From Streptococcus infantis SPAR10 (GTDB lineage Bacteria > Bacillota > Bacilli > Lactobacillales > Streptococcaceae), in the NCBI RefSeq assembly GCF_000279535.1, contig NZ_ALCH01000003.1:1-64000 (forward strand): a stretch of 64,000 nt of DNA. The letters run 5' to 3'. The notes under the pieces are model-generated. The model saw only the letters and a program-made list of their open reading frames with translations. It was not told the DNA's origin and ran no database searches. Shown piece by piece: positions 1 through 8,596 of this stretch (positions within the stretch are counted from its first letter, which is position 1; every line of letters starts with the position of its first letter). The position numbers were made by a program, and so were the translations under genes.

Positions 1-28
1 CATATATATAATTGTATTTAATGATGAA

Positions 29-130
29 TCAAAAAATTGATACTATAATTCCAATAAAAATCCAACAAGTAAAAATAATTGTCCAAAAACATTTTTGAGA
101 TAAAATTTTATCAATTATTTTTATTTCCAT
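29..130 (-). CDS. possible small hydrophobic peptide (33 aa)
   Basis: A 33-codon ORF starts at an ATG preceded by a GGAG ribosome-binding site 8 bases upstream. The N-terminal third is charged (Met-Glu-Ile-Lys start) and the rest is a hydrophobic stretch rich in Ile, Phe and Trp that could form one membrane helix. It is divergent from the recombinase at 221. I do not recognise it; the start signal is better than expected by chance, but the ORF is short and the region AT-rich. Confidence 0.3.
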   Translation of the reverse strand: MEIKIIDKILSQKCFWTIIFTCWIFIGIIVSIF

Positions 131-163
131 AGTATTCTCCTACCGATAACTATTTATTATCAC

Positions 164-192
164 TATACAAAGCTCCCAAATAAGTTTATAAT
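164..192 (+). promoter_or_regulatory. promoter of the recombinase gene
   Basis: TATACA (164-169) and TATAAT (187-192) are separated by 17 bases and lie just upstream of the AAGGAG site and ATG of the recombinase. Confidence 0.5.
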
Positions 193-220
193 AGCATGAT
201 TATTGATGAAGGAGATTTTC

Positions 221-1120
221 ATGGATTATACACTTATTTCTACTTTCTTAGACCACTGCGAAACTCATAGACGCTTAAGTTCACATACGATTAGAGCTTA
301 CAAAAATGATATTTTGCAATTTTACAATTCAAATTACACCCGTGTGGAAACCTATGTTGAACATTTGATAAAATCCAATCTTAAATCTAATACATTACGT
401 CGCAAAATCGCTAGTTTGAAGGTGTTTTACAACTACTTGAAATATCAGAATTTAGTTGATGAGAATCCTTTTAATCAATTACGTTTTCAATTTAGAACGG
501 AAAAAATATTACCTAAAACAATTCCCTATGACATTTTGAAAAGTATTTTTTCACATTTAGAAGAGAAAGTTACCTATTCAAAATCTAAATATCAAAAACA
601 AAAAGCTGAAAGAAATTTGCTAATCATTTCCTTATTACTTTCAACTGGTATTAGGGTTTCCGAACTTTGTCATATTCATCTCAAAAATATTAATCTTTCA
701 AATAGGACTCTCCATATTATGGGAAAAGGTAAGAAAGAACGTATCCTATTTTTAGGAGATCAAATAACATTTAGCTTATTAGAAACATATATAAATAACT
801 ACTGCTTTCAAACCAGTGACTACCTATTCCCTGGAAAATATTCTCTCAAACCATTATCAGAGCAAAGTGTACGTTTAATTCTAAATAATCTTGTTGAACA
901 ACATAACTTAACTACACCTATTACCCCCCATATGTTTAGACATAGTTTCGCAACAATGCTTCTAGATAACGACGTAGATATTCGATACATTCAACAAATT
1001 CTTGGACATAGTTCTATCTCAGTCACACAAATCTATACTCATGTATCTCAGTCAAAGCAAAAAGAAATTCTAACTCTGTGTAATCCCATCGCTTCGATTC
1101 ATTCACAGTCAAAAAAATAG
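221..1120 (+). CDS. tyrosine recombinase/integrase (XerC/D-like)
   Basis: The ATG at 221 is chosen over the in-frame TTG at 203 because AAGGAG (209-214) sits 6 bases before it, giving 299 aa. Residues about 1-85 form the core-binding (SAM-like) domain. The catalytic set is visible: R145 (TGIRVSEL), a lysine near 171 (MGKGKKER), H237-x-x-R240 (HMFRHSF), H263 (LGHSS) and nucleophile Y272. The length is close to XerC/XerD, but the context (Rhs locus, no dif-like site recognised) suggests an accessory recombinase rather than the housekeeping chromosome-dimer resolvase. Its stop codon lies inside the terminator hairpin shared with the minus-strand Rhs region. Family assignment is secure; the substrate site is unknown. 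Confidence 0.9.
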   Translation: MDYTLISTFLDHCETHRRLSSHTIRAYKNDILQFYNSNYTRVETYVEHLIKSNLKSNTLRRKIASLKVFYNYLKYQNLVDENPFNQLRFQFRTEKILPKTIPYDILKSIFSHLEEKVTYSKSKYQKQKAERNLLIISLLLSTGIRVSELCHIHLKNINLSNRTLHIMGKGKKERILFLGDQITFSLLETYINNYCFQTSDYLFPGKYSLKPLSEQSVRLILNNLVEQHNLTTPITPHMFRHSFATMLLDNDVDIRYIQQILGHSSISVTQIYTHVSQSKQKEILTLCNPIASIHSQSKK

Positions 1121-1146
1121 GGCTACCTTCATGGAGGTAGCCCTAT
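1117..1146 (-). terminator. intrinsic terminator of the Rhs region
   Basis: A 12-bp perfect stem (ATAGGGCTACCT and its complement) with a 6-base loop is followed on the minus strand by a seven-T run. The plus strand has no T-run, so it mainly serves the minus-strand transcript. Confidence 0.75.
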
Positions 1147-1837
1147 CCTGAATAATTAAGTCCAGTATCGTCGCGGGCTTCACCGTTATAGGCAAAGGGC
1201 TGACCTGTTGTATCTGTACTTGTCTTTCTTGCCCCATAGAGGTTATAGCTAGTTGATGCGACGGCTTGCCCATCTTTGGTCAGGCCTATCACAGAGCCTG
1301 ACTGGTTGGTCAAGGGTGTTCTTAGCCGTTAAGAGACGACCAACCTTGTCATAGCTATAGCGATTGCTTCGATCGGATTGGTCTGTCTCTTTCACCAAGT
1401 TTCCAGACACATCATAGCTATAGGTTTTCGATAGTCCCTGTGGACCTGTTTGCTTGGTGAGACGTCCCAAGGCATCATAGGCGTAGGTGTATGCTACCTC
1501 ATTTGGTAAGGTGCGTTTGGTCACACGACCATAAAGGTCATTGACATAGTTGTAGGTCGTTGTATGACCTTCGCTACTTTTTTCGCTCAAACGATTGCCC
1601 AAAGCATCATCGCTGAAGCTTTGCTTGCTTCCTGTCGGAGCTACTGTTTCGATGATTCGTCCTAATGGGTCGTACTTAAAGGCTGTCTCTTGACCATTTG
1701 GATCCCTATGTTGAGCCGTTGAGTTATAGGTCATCTTAGTGACATTGCCATTGGCATCGGTGACTTGGGTCGGATAGCCCAGTTCATTATAGGTGTACTG
1801 AGTCTTGCCACCATGATTATAGCTAATGGTGATAGTA
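1143..1837 (-). pseudogene. orphan Rhs/YD-repeat fragment, frameshifted at a junction
   Basis: The translation from about 1837 downward is typical Rhs repeat sequence (TYNELGYPTQVTDANGN, YDPLGRIIETV, YDALGRLTKQT), with no start codon or RBS at its upstream edge. Near 1318 the repeat frame (TAKNTL) abuts Rhs-core sequence in another frame (TNQSGSVIGLTKDGQAVAS), so the two parts are joined out of frame. The core part (about 1155-1315) is a close copy of 4063-4225 in the main Rhs gene and ends abruptly at a TAG (1143-1145) where the main copy continues into RARYYD. It resembles the displaced Rhs tip/core cassettes left behind when toxin tips are swapped. Not expected to make a functional protein. 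Confidence 0.8.
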
Positions 1838-1838
1838 T

Positions 1839-1872
1839 AAAACTCTCGATGAAAGATTTCTTCGAGAGTTTT
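1839..1872 (-). terminator. terminator after the immunity gene
   Basis: An 11-bp inverted repeat (AAAACTCTCGA and its complement) with a 12-base loop lies directly after the Imm26 gene. T-runs follow the stem on both strands, so it may act in both directions. Confidence 0.6.
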
Positions 1873-1895
1873 TAATGATTATCACAAAGTTCAAG

Positions 1896-2501
1896 CTACT
1901 CAGTTTCTTCTAATAAGGAAGGATTAATAATTAATTCTCTTTCAATTGCCATTCCGATTCCACTGATGGTTGTTATTCCATGTATCCCTAATAATTTAGG
2001 CTCTTTATCCAATAATTCTCCAGTCTCTTTACAGAAAAAGTTACCTTTAAAATGAATACTATAGAATCCAAAATCCAGCTTTTTCTCTTCCTCTGTTAAG
2101 GGAATATTAGCGATAGTATGGAAATATCCTTTTTTCCAATATTCATCACCTACAATAGCAGGTGGAATTAACAAGTTAGAATAATCTGGCTTGTATTTAT
2201 CAATATTTTTTTCATGAGTATTTCCTTTAAAGATAAATACAACATGTTTCCCTTCCACAAAAGAATCCCGAACTTTTCTAACTATATTAGAAACCAGCAC
2301 TTTACCATAAAAGTAGATTCCCTCCCTAGGAGACACAAGAAATACATCTCCCACTTTTGGAATTGACCTACTTTTTTTAATCACTTTTAGTTGATGAGTA
2401 GCTGCCTTTGTGTCATAAAAGTTATCTAACTCCTTCTGAATTTCTAAATTTAAACTTTCATAACGTTCTTTTCTTCTTAAAGCTATTAGATTTGTATTCA
2501 T
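1896..2501 (-). CDS. Imm26-family immunity protein
   Basis: This 201-aa soluble protein has the features of the Imm26 immunity family: a central IPKVGDVFLVSPREGIYFYGKVL segment (about residues 47-70) and a C-terminal strand-rich half. Such proteins neutralise the nuclease tip of a polymorphic toxin in the producing cell. It lies 2 bases after the toxin-tip gene on the same strand, the standard toxin-immunity arrangement. Residues 1-45 are charged and probably helical. Translation is probably coupled to the upstream toxin frame. Family assignment is from motif recall; the cognate relation to the GIY-YIG tip is inferred from position. Confidence 0.75.
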   Translation of the reverse strand: MNTNLIALRRKERYESLNLEIQKELDNFYDTKAATHQLKVIKKSRSIPKVGDVFLVSPREGIYFYGKVLVSNIVRKVRDSFVEGKHVVFIFKGNTHEKNIDKYKPDYSNLLIPPAIVGDEYWKKGYFHTIANIPLTEEEKKLDFGFYSIHFKGNFFCKETGELLDKEPKLLGIHGITTISGIGMAIERELIINPSLLEETE

Positions 2502-2503
2502 TA

Positions 2504-2902
2504 TTAATTTCCTCCATTAAGATATTTTTCTGCCCACTTCATGGCATCATTATACATTTTATTTTTAGGGCTAATACTATTAATTTTATTCAATTGATTC
2601 GCATGGCCGTTTTCAATGAGATATTGCTCAACTGCTCTGGCTTGATTTCTTGTCAAATCACTATATTGTTCACTGAGTTCTTCAAAATTCTTACCTTGAC
2701 GATTATGTTGAGATCGTCGTGAATTTAAGCCTTGTTTAGTTATCCCAGTATAGACCGCATCTCCAGTATTAGCATCAATGCCATAATAAACACTATTATT
2801 AGACGAACCTTTATTTAGCCAATTATTAAAATGATTATCTTTAGATGTTACTAAGTTGACCTTAGGCTTCTTCGCAAACATTTGGAGATTCTCTACTGTC
2901 AT
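2504..2902 (-). CDS. GIY-YIG-like nuclease toxin tip of the Rhs protein
   Basis: 132 aa. The core from about residue 38 has SVYYGID, VYTGITK, an Arg-rich SRRSQHN and LTRNQARAVEQYLIEN, the order expected for GIY-YIG-type (Tox-URI/GIY-YIG) toxin domains of polymorphic toxins that cut nucleic acid. The final NKINSISPKNKMYNDAM segment also fits. Its ATG overlaps the stop of the Rhs carrier (ATGA, 2899-2902), so it reads one frame away from the carrier. Adding one G to the G4 run at 2913-2916 would fuse the two in frame. It may therefore be a broken fusion or a translationally coupled separate tip. The immunity gene follows directly. Confidence 0.7.
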   Translation of the reverse strand: MTVENLQMFAKKPKVNLVTSKDNHFNNWLNKGSSNNSVYYGIDANTGDAVYTGITKQGLNSRRSQHNRQGKNFEELSEQYSDLTRNQARAVEQYLIENGHANQLNKINSISPKNKMYNDAMKWAEKYLNGGN

Positions 2903-5625
2903 TGGTAGACATCCCCTGATTTCGGCTTCGTCGTCACCACATCAGCCTTAGGGGCCTTCTTAGGAGATACACTACCTGCTCCGTTGGTAAAGGTGTTAAA
3001 GGCAAAGTTCATGGCGACTGTTTGACCAGTAATCTTATTTCCTGTGGCCAAATCAATACCTGTGTCAATCGCAGTCTCAACCGCTGATTCTACTCCAATC
3101 TTGGCAACTTGTCGAACTGCTTGATTGCCAATATTTTGAGTCACATTTGTTGCTAGACTAGCTCCTGCTCCCACCAATTGACCGCCAATAAGACCTGAGA
3201 TAGCACCTGTTCCTGCTCCTTTAGCGATCGAACCAACCAATTCCCAACCACGTTGGCCAGAACTATAGGCATCATATCCTGAGATGATTGCTCCAGAGGC
3301 TGCACCACCGATAGCCATCGCTACGGGGGCTCCAAGACCTCCAGTCGCTACGGTAAGAGCAATACCGACACCGATAGCTGCCGCAGTTACGGCAACCTTC
3401 TTCCAGTCGACATTTTTCACGAAATCAACGACTTGACTCTTGACTCGTTCAGCTGTTGTACAGACATGTTTTAAGGTGTTCTGCAAGGCTGTTCCCCAGT
3501 TTCGAAGGAGATTCATACCTTCTCGGATGGTAGGGGAAGAACTCCGACCTGTTGCCAGCGCATAGGCAGACCGAACCACTTGTTGGCGCTTAGCCTCTAT
3601 CTGTGCTGCCGCTTGCTGGTATTTCGTTTGTACATAGTCACCGGCACTATTGTAGGCTGTTTGAACCTTATTCCACTGTCGACTACCCCAATTAACCGCA
3701 CGGTTATATTGGGTGCTGACCCAGTTAGTCGCGTGGTTAAAGGCACTCTTGGTCACATTCCAAGCTTTGGAGGCGAAACTCTTCACACCATTCCAGGTGT
3801 TTGAGGCCACTCGTTTCACCGTATTCCAGGTATTAGAAGCGACTCGTTTTACACCATTCCAAGCATTAGAGGCCTTCTTTTTAACATAGTTCCAGCCTTT
3901 TTTGATATTGTTCCAGAAATGCCCACTCGGGTCTGTATAGTTGACGGGGTTGTTCTGCACATAGCTGTAGCGGTTCTGGCTGAGAGGATCTGTGTCCTCA
4001 CCTGGATAGCTATCCTCAGTTAAGAAAGCACCTCCCTGACTATCATAATATCTTGCTCGTAAATAGTCAAGTCCAGTATCGTCACGAGCTTCGCCATTAT
4101 AGGCGAATGGATTTCCTGTCGTGTCTGTGCTTGTCTTTCTTGCCCCATAGAGGTTATAGCTGCTTGATGCGACGGCTTGTCCATCCTTGGTCAAGCCTGT
4201 CACAGAACCTGACTGATTAGTCAAGTAGTTGTAGCTGTCGCCTGTTTGGTTGTTGAGGTAGCTAGCTCGACCCTTGCCATAGCTATAGGTCTCACGAGCC
4301 TTGCCATCATGGTCATAGGTTTCGAGGACTTCTGTATGTTCACGATTAACATCGTTGACATAGTTACGTTCCTCGTAGTAGTTGTAGGTATCCTCTCGTG
4401 TGGTATAAGGAATCAGGACATCCTGAACCTGACTGGCATAGGTTACTTCTCCCTGACCCGGTAAGTTACCAAGTTCTGGTGGGTTGACGACAATTCCCTC
4501 CTTGGTCGCTCGATCCTTAGCCACTTTCTGGTGATAGGCTCTAGACACATCGTCAAAGATGCTGTGCCAGATGCTTCCTATCGTCTGTGGTAGGGTGGAT
4601 AGGGCTTGGAGGACATTCTGGCTAAAGCCATACCAGAAGAGAGAGTTTTCTTCCCCACTTGGGGCTGTATATGGTGACTTACGACCTGACTTGCTTTCCT
4701 TTGGCTTGCGTTGGAAGAGTTGATAGGTGTTCTTGCCTTCCTTGCGACTAGCAGTGAAGACACGATTATCATCCCCGTCGTAAAGTGCAGCCATGAGAAG
4801 GCCTTTCTTGTCCTTGATTGCAAGCAAGCGGTTCTCTGTATCATAGATATAGTCTAGCTTCTCTGAATTCTTCTCAGAAGCGATGCGATTGCCATTCTTG
4901 TCGTAGGTATAGGTGATGGTACCATCTGGCCCTTCTAGTTTGGTCAAGCGGTTATGATCATCGTAGGTAAAGCGTGTCTGGTTCTCCTTACCATCAACTG
5001 TCTCGGTGCTAGTCAGTTTATTGCCGGCTAGGTCGTAGGTATAGGAGAGTTTAGAGAGTTCCTTACCAGCTCCATCCGATACGGTCATATTTTCCACTTG
5101 ACCCAGAGTATCGTAGGTGTAGGTATGGACTAGGGATTCGCCATCCTGCTTAATAGTTTCCTTAGCGATATAGCCACCATCATCATACTCATAGCCGTAG
5201 CTAGAGATGAGTTTGTCCTGCTTGTCCATATGACGGAGTTCGGTGAGACGGTGAGACTTGTCATAGGTCAAAGTTGAGCCATTAGGGATTTGAATCGCAC
5301 CAATATAGCCATCTGTATTATAGGTGATACTATAAACCAAGCCTGTAGGAGATGTAATCTTGACCAGCTGGTAATTTTCATTATAATCAAAGCTTGTTTT
5401 ATTGCCTTTTTCATCTGTCTGACTCGTTAAGAGACCATGATAGTTAAAGGTTTTCTCTTGATGATTGTGATCAACAATTCGGTATTCCTTAACATCGTAG
5501 TCTTCTTTTTTATCTCCTCCAAAGTCACCTTTCTTTGTTTCAACTGTTTTTACTTCGAGAGTGAGGTCATAGCCACTTGGAGCACGATATTTATCACCAT
5601 CCTTTTTAAATTCCTTGAAACCATG
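2899..5625 (-). pseudogene. Rhs/WapA-type carrier lacking its 5' end
   Basis: Open frame of about 906 codons from a TAG at 5626-5628 to the TGA at 2899. It begins mid-protein (GFKEFKKDGDKYRAPSGYDL), with no ATG or RBS; the first start-like codon is a TTG at 5340. The N-terminal secretion or anchoring part is missing. Visible parts in order: YD repeats (YNTDGYIGAI, YDDHNRLTKLEGPDG, YDKNGNRIAS); the Rhs core (NLYGARKTSTDTTGNPFAYNGEARDD, LDYLRARYYD, FLTEDSYPGEDTDPLSQNRYSY); amphipathic Trp repeats (about 3700-3920); and a Gly/Ala-rich membrane-active or pre-toxin segment (about 3180-3420). The 5' edge runs into the promoter region of the divergent ABC operon, suggesting a deletion. Expression is unlikely unless from an internal start. 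Confidence 0.8.
3696..3920 (-). repeat. tandem Trp/Lys amphipathic repeats in the Rhs carrier
   Basis: Successive 11-residue units of the form (S/A)NTWN-(T/G)-VK-(R/S)-(V/F)-A, including VKRVASNTWN twice, followed by looser copies (KAWNVTKSAF, NWVSTQYNRAV, NWGSRQWNKV). At DNA level the units at about 3775-3880 are near-identical. Confidence 0.7.
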
Positions 5626-5626
5626 C

Positions 5627-5632
5627 TATAAT
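5627..5632 (+). promoter_or_regulatory. extended -10 promoter upstream of the ABC operon
   Basis: TGC precedes TATAAT (5627-5632), forming an extended -10 element, with an AT-rich -35 region about 18 bases upstream. It lies exactly at the truncated edge of the Rhs frame and points toward the ABC operon. Confidence 0.4.
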
Positions 5633-5671
5633 ATAGTAAGTATAGCTCCAATAACCTAATGTTAAAGATTT

Positions 5672-5717
5672 CTTACATCATCCGTAAGTGTTATTCTACT
5701 CTGATTCATATTATAAT
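5672..5717 (+). promoter_or_regulatory. bceAB-type promoter with probable response-regulator site
   Basis: An imperfect inverted repeat TTACA-N5-CGTAA (5674-5688) lies just upstream of a -35 region and a TATAAT box (5712-5717). BceR-like regulators bind TNACA-N4-TGTAA, so this is a one-mismatch, one-base-longer version in the expected position for activation by the regulator at 8597. Confidence 0.5.
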
Positions 5718-5746
5718 GAAAGTAACAAAAGATGGAGGTGTTTCAC

Positions 5747-6520
5747 ATGGAAACAATTTTACGAGTAGAATCATTAAAAAAGCATTATGGAAAAGAACCG
5801 AATATCACCAAAGCCTTGAACGGTATATCTTTTCAGGTTGTCAAAGGTGAGTTCTTAGGGATTATGGGGAGCAGTGGTTCTGGGAAAACAACCCTTCTTA
5901 ACTGTCTCGCTACTATCATCAAACCAACTGACGGCTCCATTCAAATGCAAGAAAAAGATTTAGGTCAGTTAAAAGGTAGTCAGTTAGCTGATTATCGTGG
6001 CAAGGAAATTGGTTACCTCTTTCAAAATTTTGAGCTTTTGGACAATCTGACAGCCAAAGAAAATATTTTACTCCCCTTGTCTTTGCACAAGGTCGATGCC
6101 AACGAAAGCAAGGTTCGGTTAGAATTGCTTTCCCAATATCTAGATATTTCTGAACTTCTGGATAAGTTCCCATCTCAATTATCAGGTGGTCAACGGCAAA
6201 GGGTAGCTGCTGCGCGTGCCTTGATTTTAGACCCTAAGATTGTATTTGCAGATGAGCCCACAGGAGCTTTGGATTCAAAAAATGCGACCATTTTGATGCA
6301 AAAATTATCCGAAATGAATCAAGTGGAAGAAACCACCATTCTCATGGTGACCCACGATTCAGTCGCTGCCAGCTTTTGCAACCGCATCTTGTTTATCCAA
6401 GACGGAAAACTATTCCATGAAATTCGACGCGATTATCCAAGAGAAAGTCAAGAAGATTTTTACCACAGAATACTAAAGGTCATGTCTGCACTGGCTGGAG
6501 GTGATGGCAATGTTTTCTAA
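5747..6520 (+). CDS. BceA-type ABC transporter ATPase
   Basis: The ATG at 5747 follows GGAGGTG by 6 bases, giving 257 aa. Walker A GSSGSGKTT (about residues 43-51), signature LSGGQRQR (about 145-152) and Walker [13 protein letters not shown] (about 166-177) are intact. The MacB/BceA class pairs with a single large FtsX-type permease and removes or shields against cell-wall antibiotics such as bacitracin or lantibiotics. The permease start lies inside its 3' end, and the response regulator and kinase follow on the same strand. The drug specificity cannot be read from sequence. Confidence 0.9.
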   Translation: METILRVESLKKHYGKEPNITKALNGISFQVVKGEFLGIMGSSGSGKTTLLNCLATIIKPTDGSIQMQEKDLGQLKGSQLADYRGKEIGYLFQNFELLDNLTAKENILLPLSLHKVDANESKVRLELLSQYLDISELLDKFPSQLSGGQRQRVAAARALILDPKIVFADEPTGALDSKNATILMQKLSEMNQVEETTILMVTHDSVAASFCNRILFIQDGKLFHEIRRDYPRESQEDFYHRILKVMSALAGGDGNVF

Positions 6521-8564
6521 ATTAGTCTCAAGAAATAGCAAGAGGGATCGAAAGAATAATGGCTTGTATTTCAGTTCCATGGTTCTTTCTATTATCTCCT
6601 TTTACATCATCCTTTCTTTGTCCCATCAAGATGTGATGATCTTTCTAAAACAAATAGAAAGTGACGCTGTAAATAAACTCTTTAGCATGATTCCTATTCT
6701 TTACGTAGCAACGCTCTTTATTCTCTTTTTTCTAATCTACTTCGCAAGCAGTATGTATATGGAAAGGAGAAAACATGAATTTGGTGTGTATCTCACATTA
6801 GGCATGCGAAGAAGCAAACTGTTCTTGCTGCTCCTACTCGAGGATTTGAGAAACAGTGTCCTTGCTCTTGGAATAGGCCTTCCAATTTCTATCTTGATTT
6901 CAGAACTGATTAGCCTAATAACCGCTAAAATTGTTGGGCTAGGGATTATTGAACATCAATTTTCTCTATCTACTACAGCTCTACTGTATACAGTCATCGG
7001 CTTCCTAGCCGTAAAATTAGCTGTTTTTGTCCTTTTAAGTGCAAAAATAGCCAATAAGGAAATCGGAAACCTGCTTGCCTATTCTCCTTCTGGGATGAAG
7101 AAACTACTCCCCAAGGGGGTGTACCTTCTTGCTTCTGTCCTAGGGATTTTACTTCTTGGAACAGCCTATTACATGGGTATGAGTGGACGAGCTTGGGAGA
7201 GTGTCATAACCATGGGCATCACTGTTTTCTTGGGGACTCTCGGAACCATCCTACTCTTCTTTGGTATGCGTTTATTTATAGACTTTTTGGTCAAGCTTGG
7301 AAACAATCGAAAACTTCATGCCTATAATTTTAGACAGATTCAGGAATTAGTTATCCAGCGCTCAACTATACTGGCCATCTGCTCCCTCTTAATCTTCTCT
7401 GCCTTGTGCCTCTTTGGAGCAGGTGTTGCCATTGCAAGTGGCAATTCAGGCAATCAAACCCACGTTTTGGATTATACATTTAGAGATAGCAAGCAGGATA
7501 CAGATGAAAATCTTGATGTAAATACAGTAAAAAAAGAGCTTGAAGCAGCTGGACTGGCATCACAGTTTTCAAAGATTCTACAAATCAAAGTCGGCAAACC
7601 GAAAGAACACGAGTCCGTGTCCTTCGAAGAGATCATCAAGGAGTTGAAAAAGCAAAAAGGCAACAATAACATGGAAATTTTGCTCCAAAGATTTAAACAG
7701 TCTACTACTTCCCACCTCATACCAGTTTCCGAATACAATGAACTTAGAAAGGCTGCCAATCTCCCTCCTCTAGAATTAACTAGCAAGGAAGCCTACTTGT
7801 ATATGGGGAAAGATTTCCTGCCGGATGAGAGTCTCGTCAACTCTGTTCTGAAGACAAATCCTCAAATCAAAGTCATGGAAAATGATGTAAAATTGATTGG
7901 AGAGGTGGAGTCTTTACCGATTGTAACGGATCGTGAAATCACCCTCTCTGTTGCCCTCATAGTCCCAGATGAAGTCTTTATGAACTATACAGACGGTCAC
8001 TACTCGAACTATGTCAGCGGCATCCTAGCTCCTGAGCTAGTCAAGGAAAAAGGCTTGATGAGAGCTATCTCAGATACCAATGAAAAGCTAAATCAAACCT
8101 CTCTTGGCTATGAAAGCTATATACAAAATATGGGAAGACAATTATTTTACATTATCTCTGCCAGCTATATCACCATCTATCTGGCTATCATCTTCCTTGT
8201 TGTCGCAAATACAATTATCGGCGTTCAGTTTTTGATGGGACAAAGACAATCCTACAGACGATACCAGACCTTAATCCATCTCGGAGCAAACTACGAAACT
8301 CTTTGTAAATCTTCGGAAAAGCAAATCAACTGGTATTTCGGTCTACCAATAGCCCTTGCACTTATCAGTAGTAGCTTCGGAGTGAGCTCCCTCCTCACAG
8401 GAATAATGCCTGCTAGCGCAAGAATGGTTATGGGGCAGAAATTCATCACAGCCATGCTGATAGTACTGCTCTTAGCTGGATTTGAAGTCATCTATATCAG
8501 AATTGTAAAGAAAAATAGCAACAAGTACTTATTGTCATTAATGGAACCCAAAAGAGATGAATAA
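6510..8564 (+). CDS. BceB-type FtsX-like permease
   Basis: The start is taken at the ATG at 6510 because GGAGGT (6497-6502) is ideally spaced; in-frame GTG (6501) and ATG (6504) are too close. This gives 684 aa. Around ten hydrophobic segments are arranged in the BceB pattern: an N-terminal pair and trio, a middle set, a large extracellular domain (about residues 315-530, rich in Lys, Glu and Asn), and a C-terminal set. In this family the extracellular domain binds the peptide antibiotic and signals to the cognate BceS-like kinase. It overlaps the ATPase by 11 bases, implying coupled translation. Confidence 0.9.
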   Translation: MFSKLVSRNSKRDRKNNGLYFSSMVLSIISFYIILSLSHQDVMIFLKQIESDAVNKLFSMIPILYVATLFILFFLIYFASSMYMERRKHEFGVYLTLGMRRSKLFLLLLLEDLRNSVLALGIGLPISILISELISLITAKIVGLGIIEHQFSLSTTALLYTVIGFLAVKLAVFVLLSAKIANKEIGNLLAYSPSGMKKLLPKGVYLLASVLGILLLGTAYYMGMSGRAWESVITMGITVFLGTLGTILLFFGMRLFIDFLVKLGNNRKLHAYNFRQIQELVIQRSTILAICSLLIFSALCLFGAGVAIASGNSGNQTHVLDYTFRDSKQDTDENLDVNTVKKELEAAGLASQFSKILQIKVGKPKEHESVSFEEIIKELKKQKGNNNMEILLQRFKQSTTSHLIPVSEYNELRKAANLPPLELTSKEAYLYMGKDFLPDESLVNSVLKTNPQIKVMENDVKLIGEVESLPIVTDREITLSVALIVPDEVFMNYTDGHYSNYVSGILAPELVKEKGLMRAISDTNEKLNQTSLGYESYIQNMGRQLFYIISASYITIYLAIIFLVVANTIIGVQFLMGQRQSYRRYQTLIHLGANYETLCKSSEKQINWYFGLPIALALISSSFGVSSLLTGIMPASARMVMGQKFITAMLIVLLLAGFEVIYIRIVKKNSNKYLLSLMEPKRDE

Positions 8565-8596
8565 GGTAGAATAAAATAGGAAAAGGAGGAACCGAT

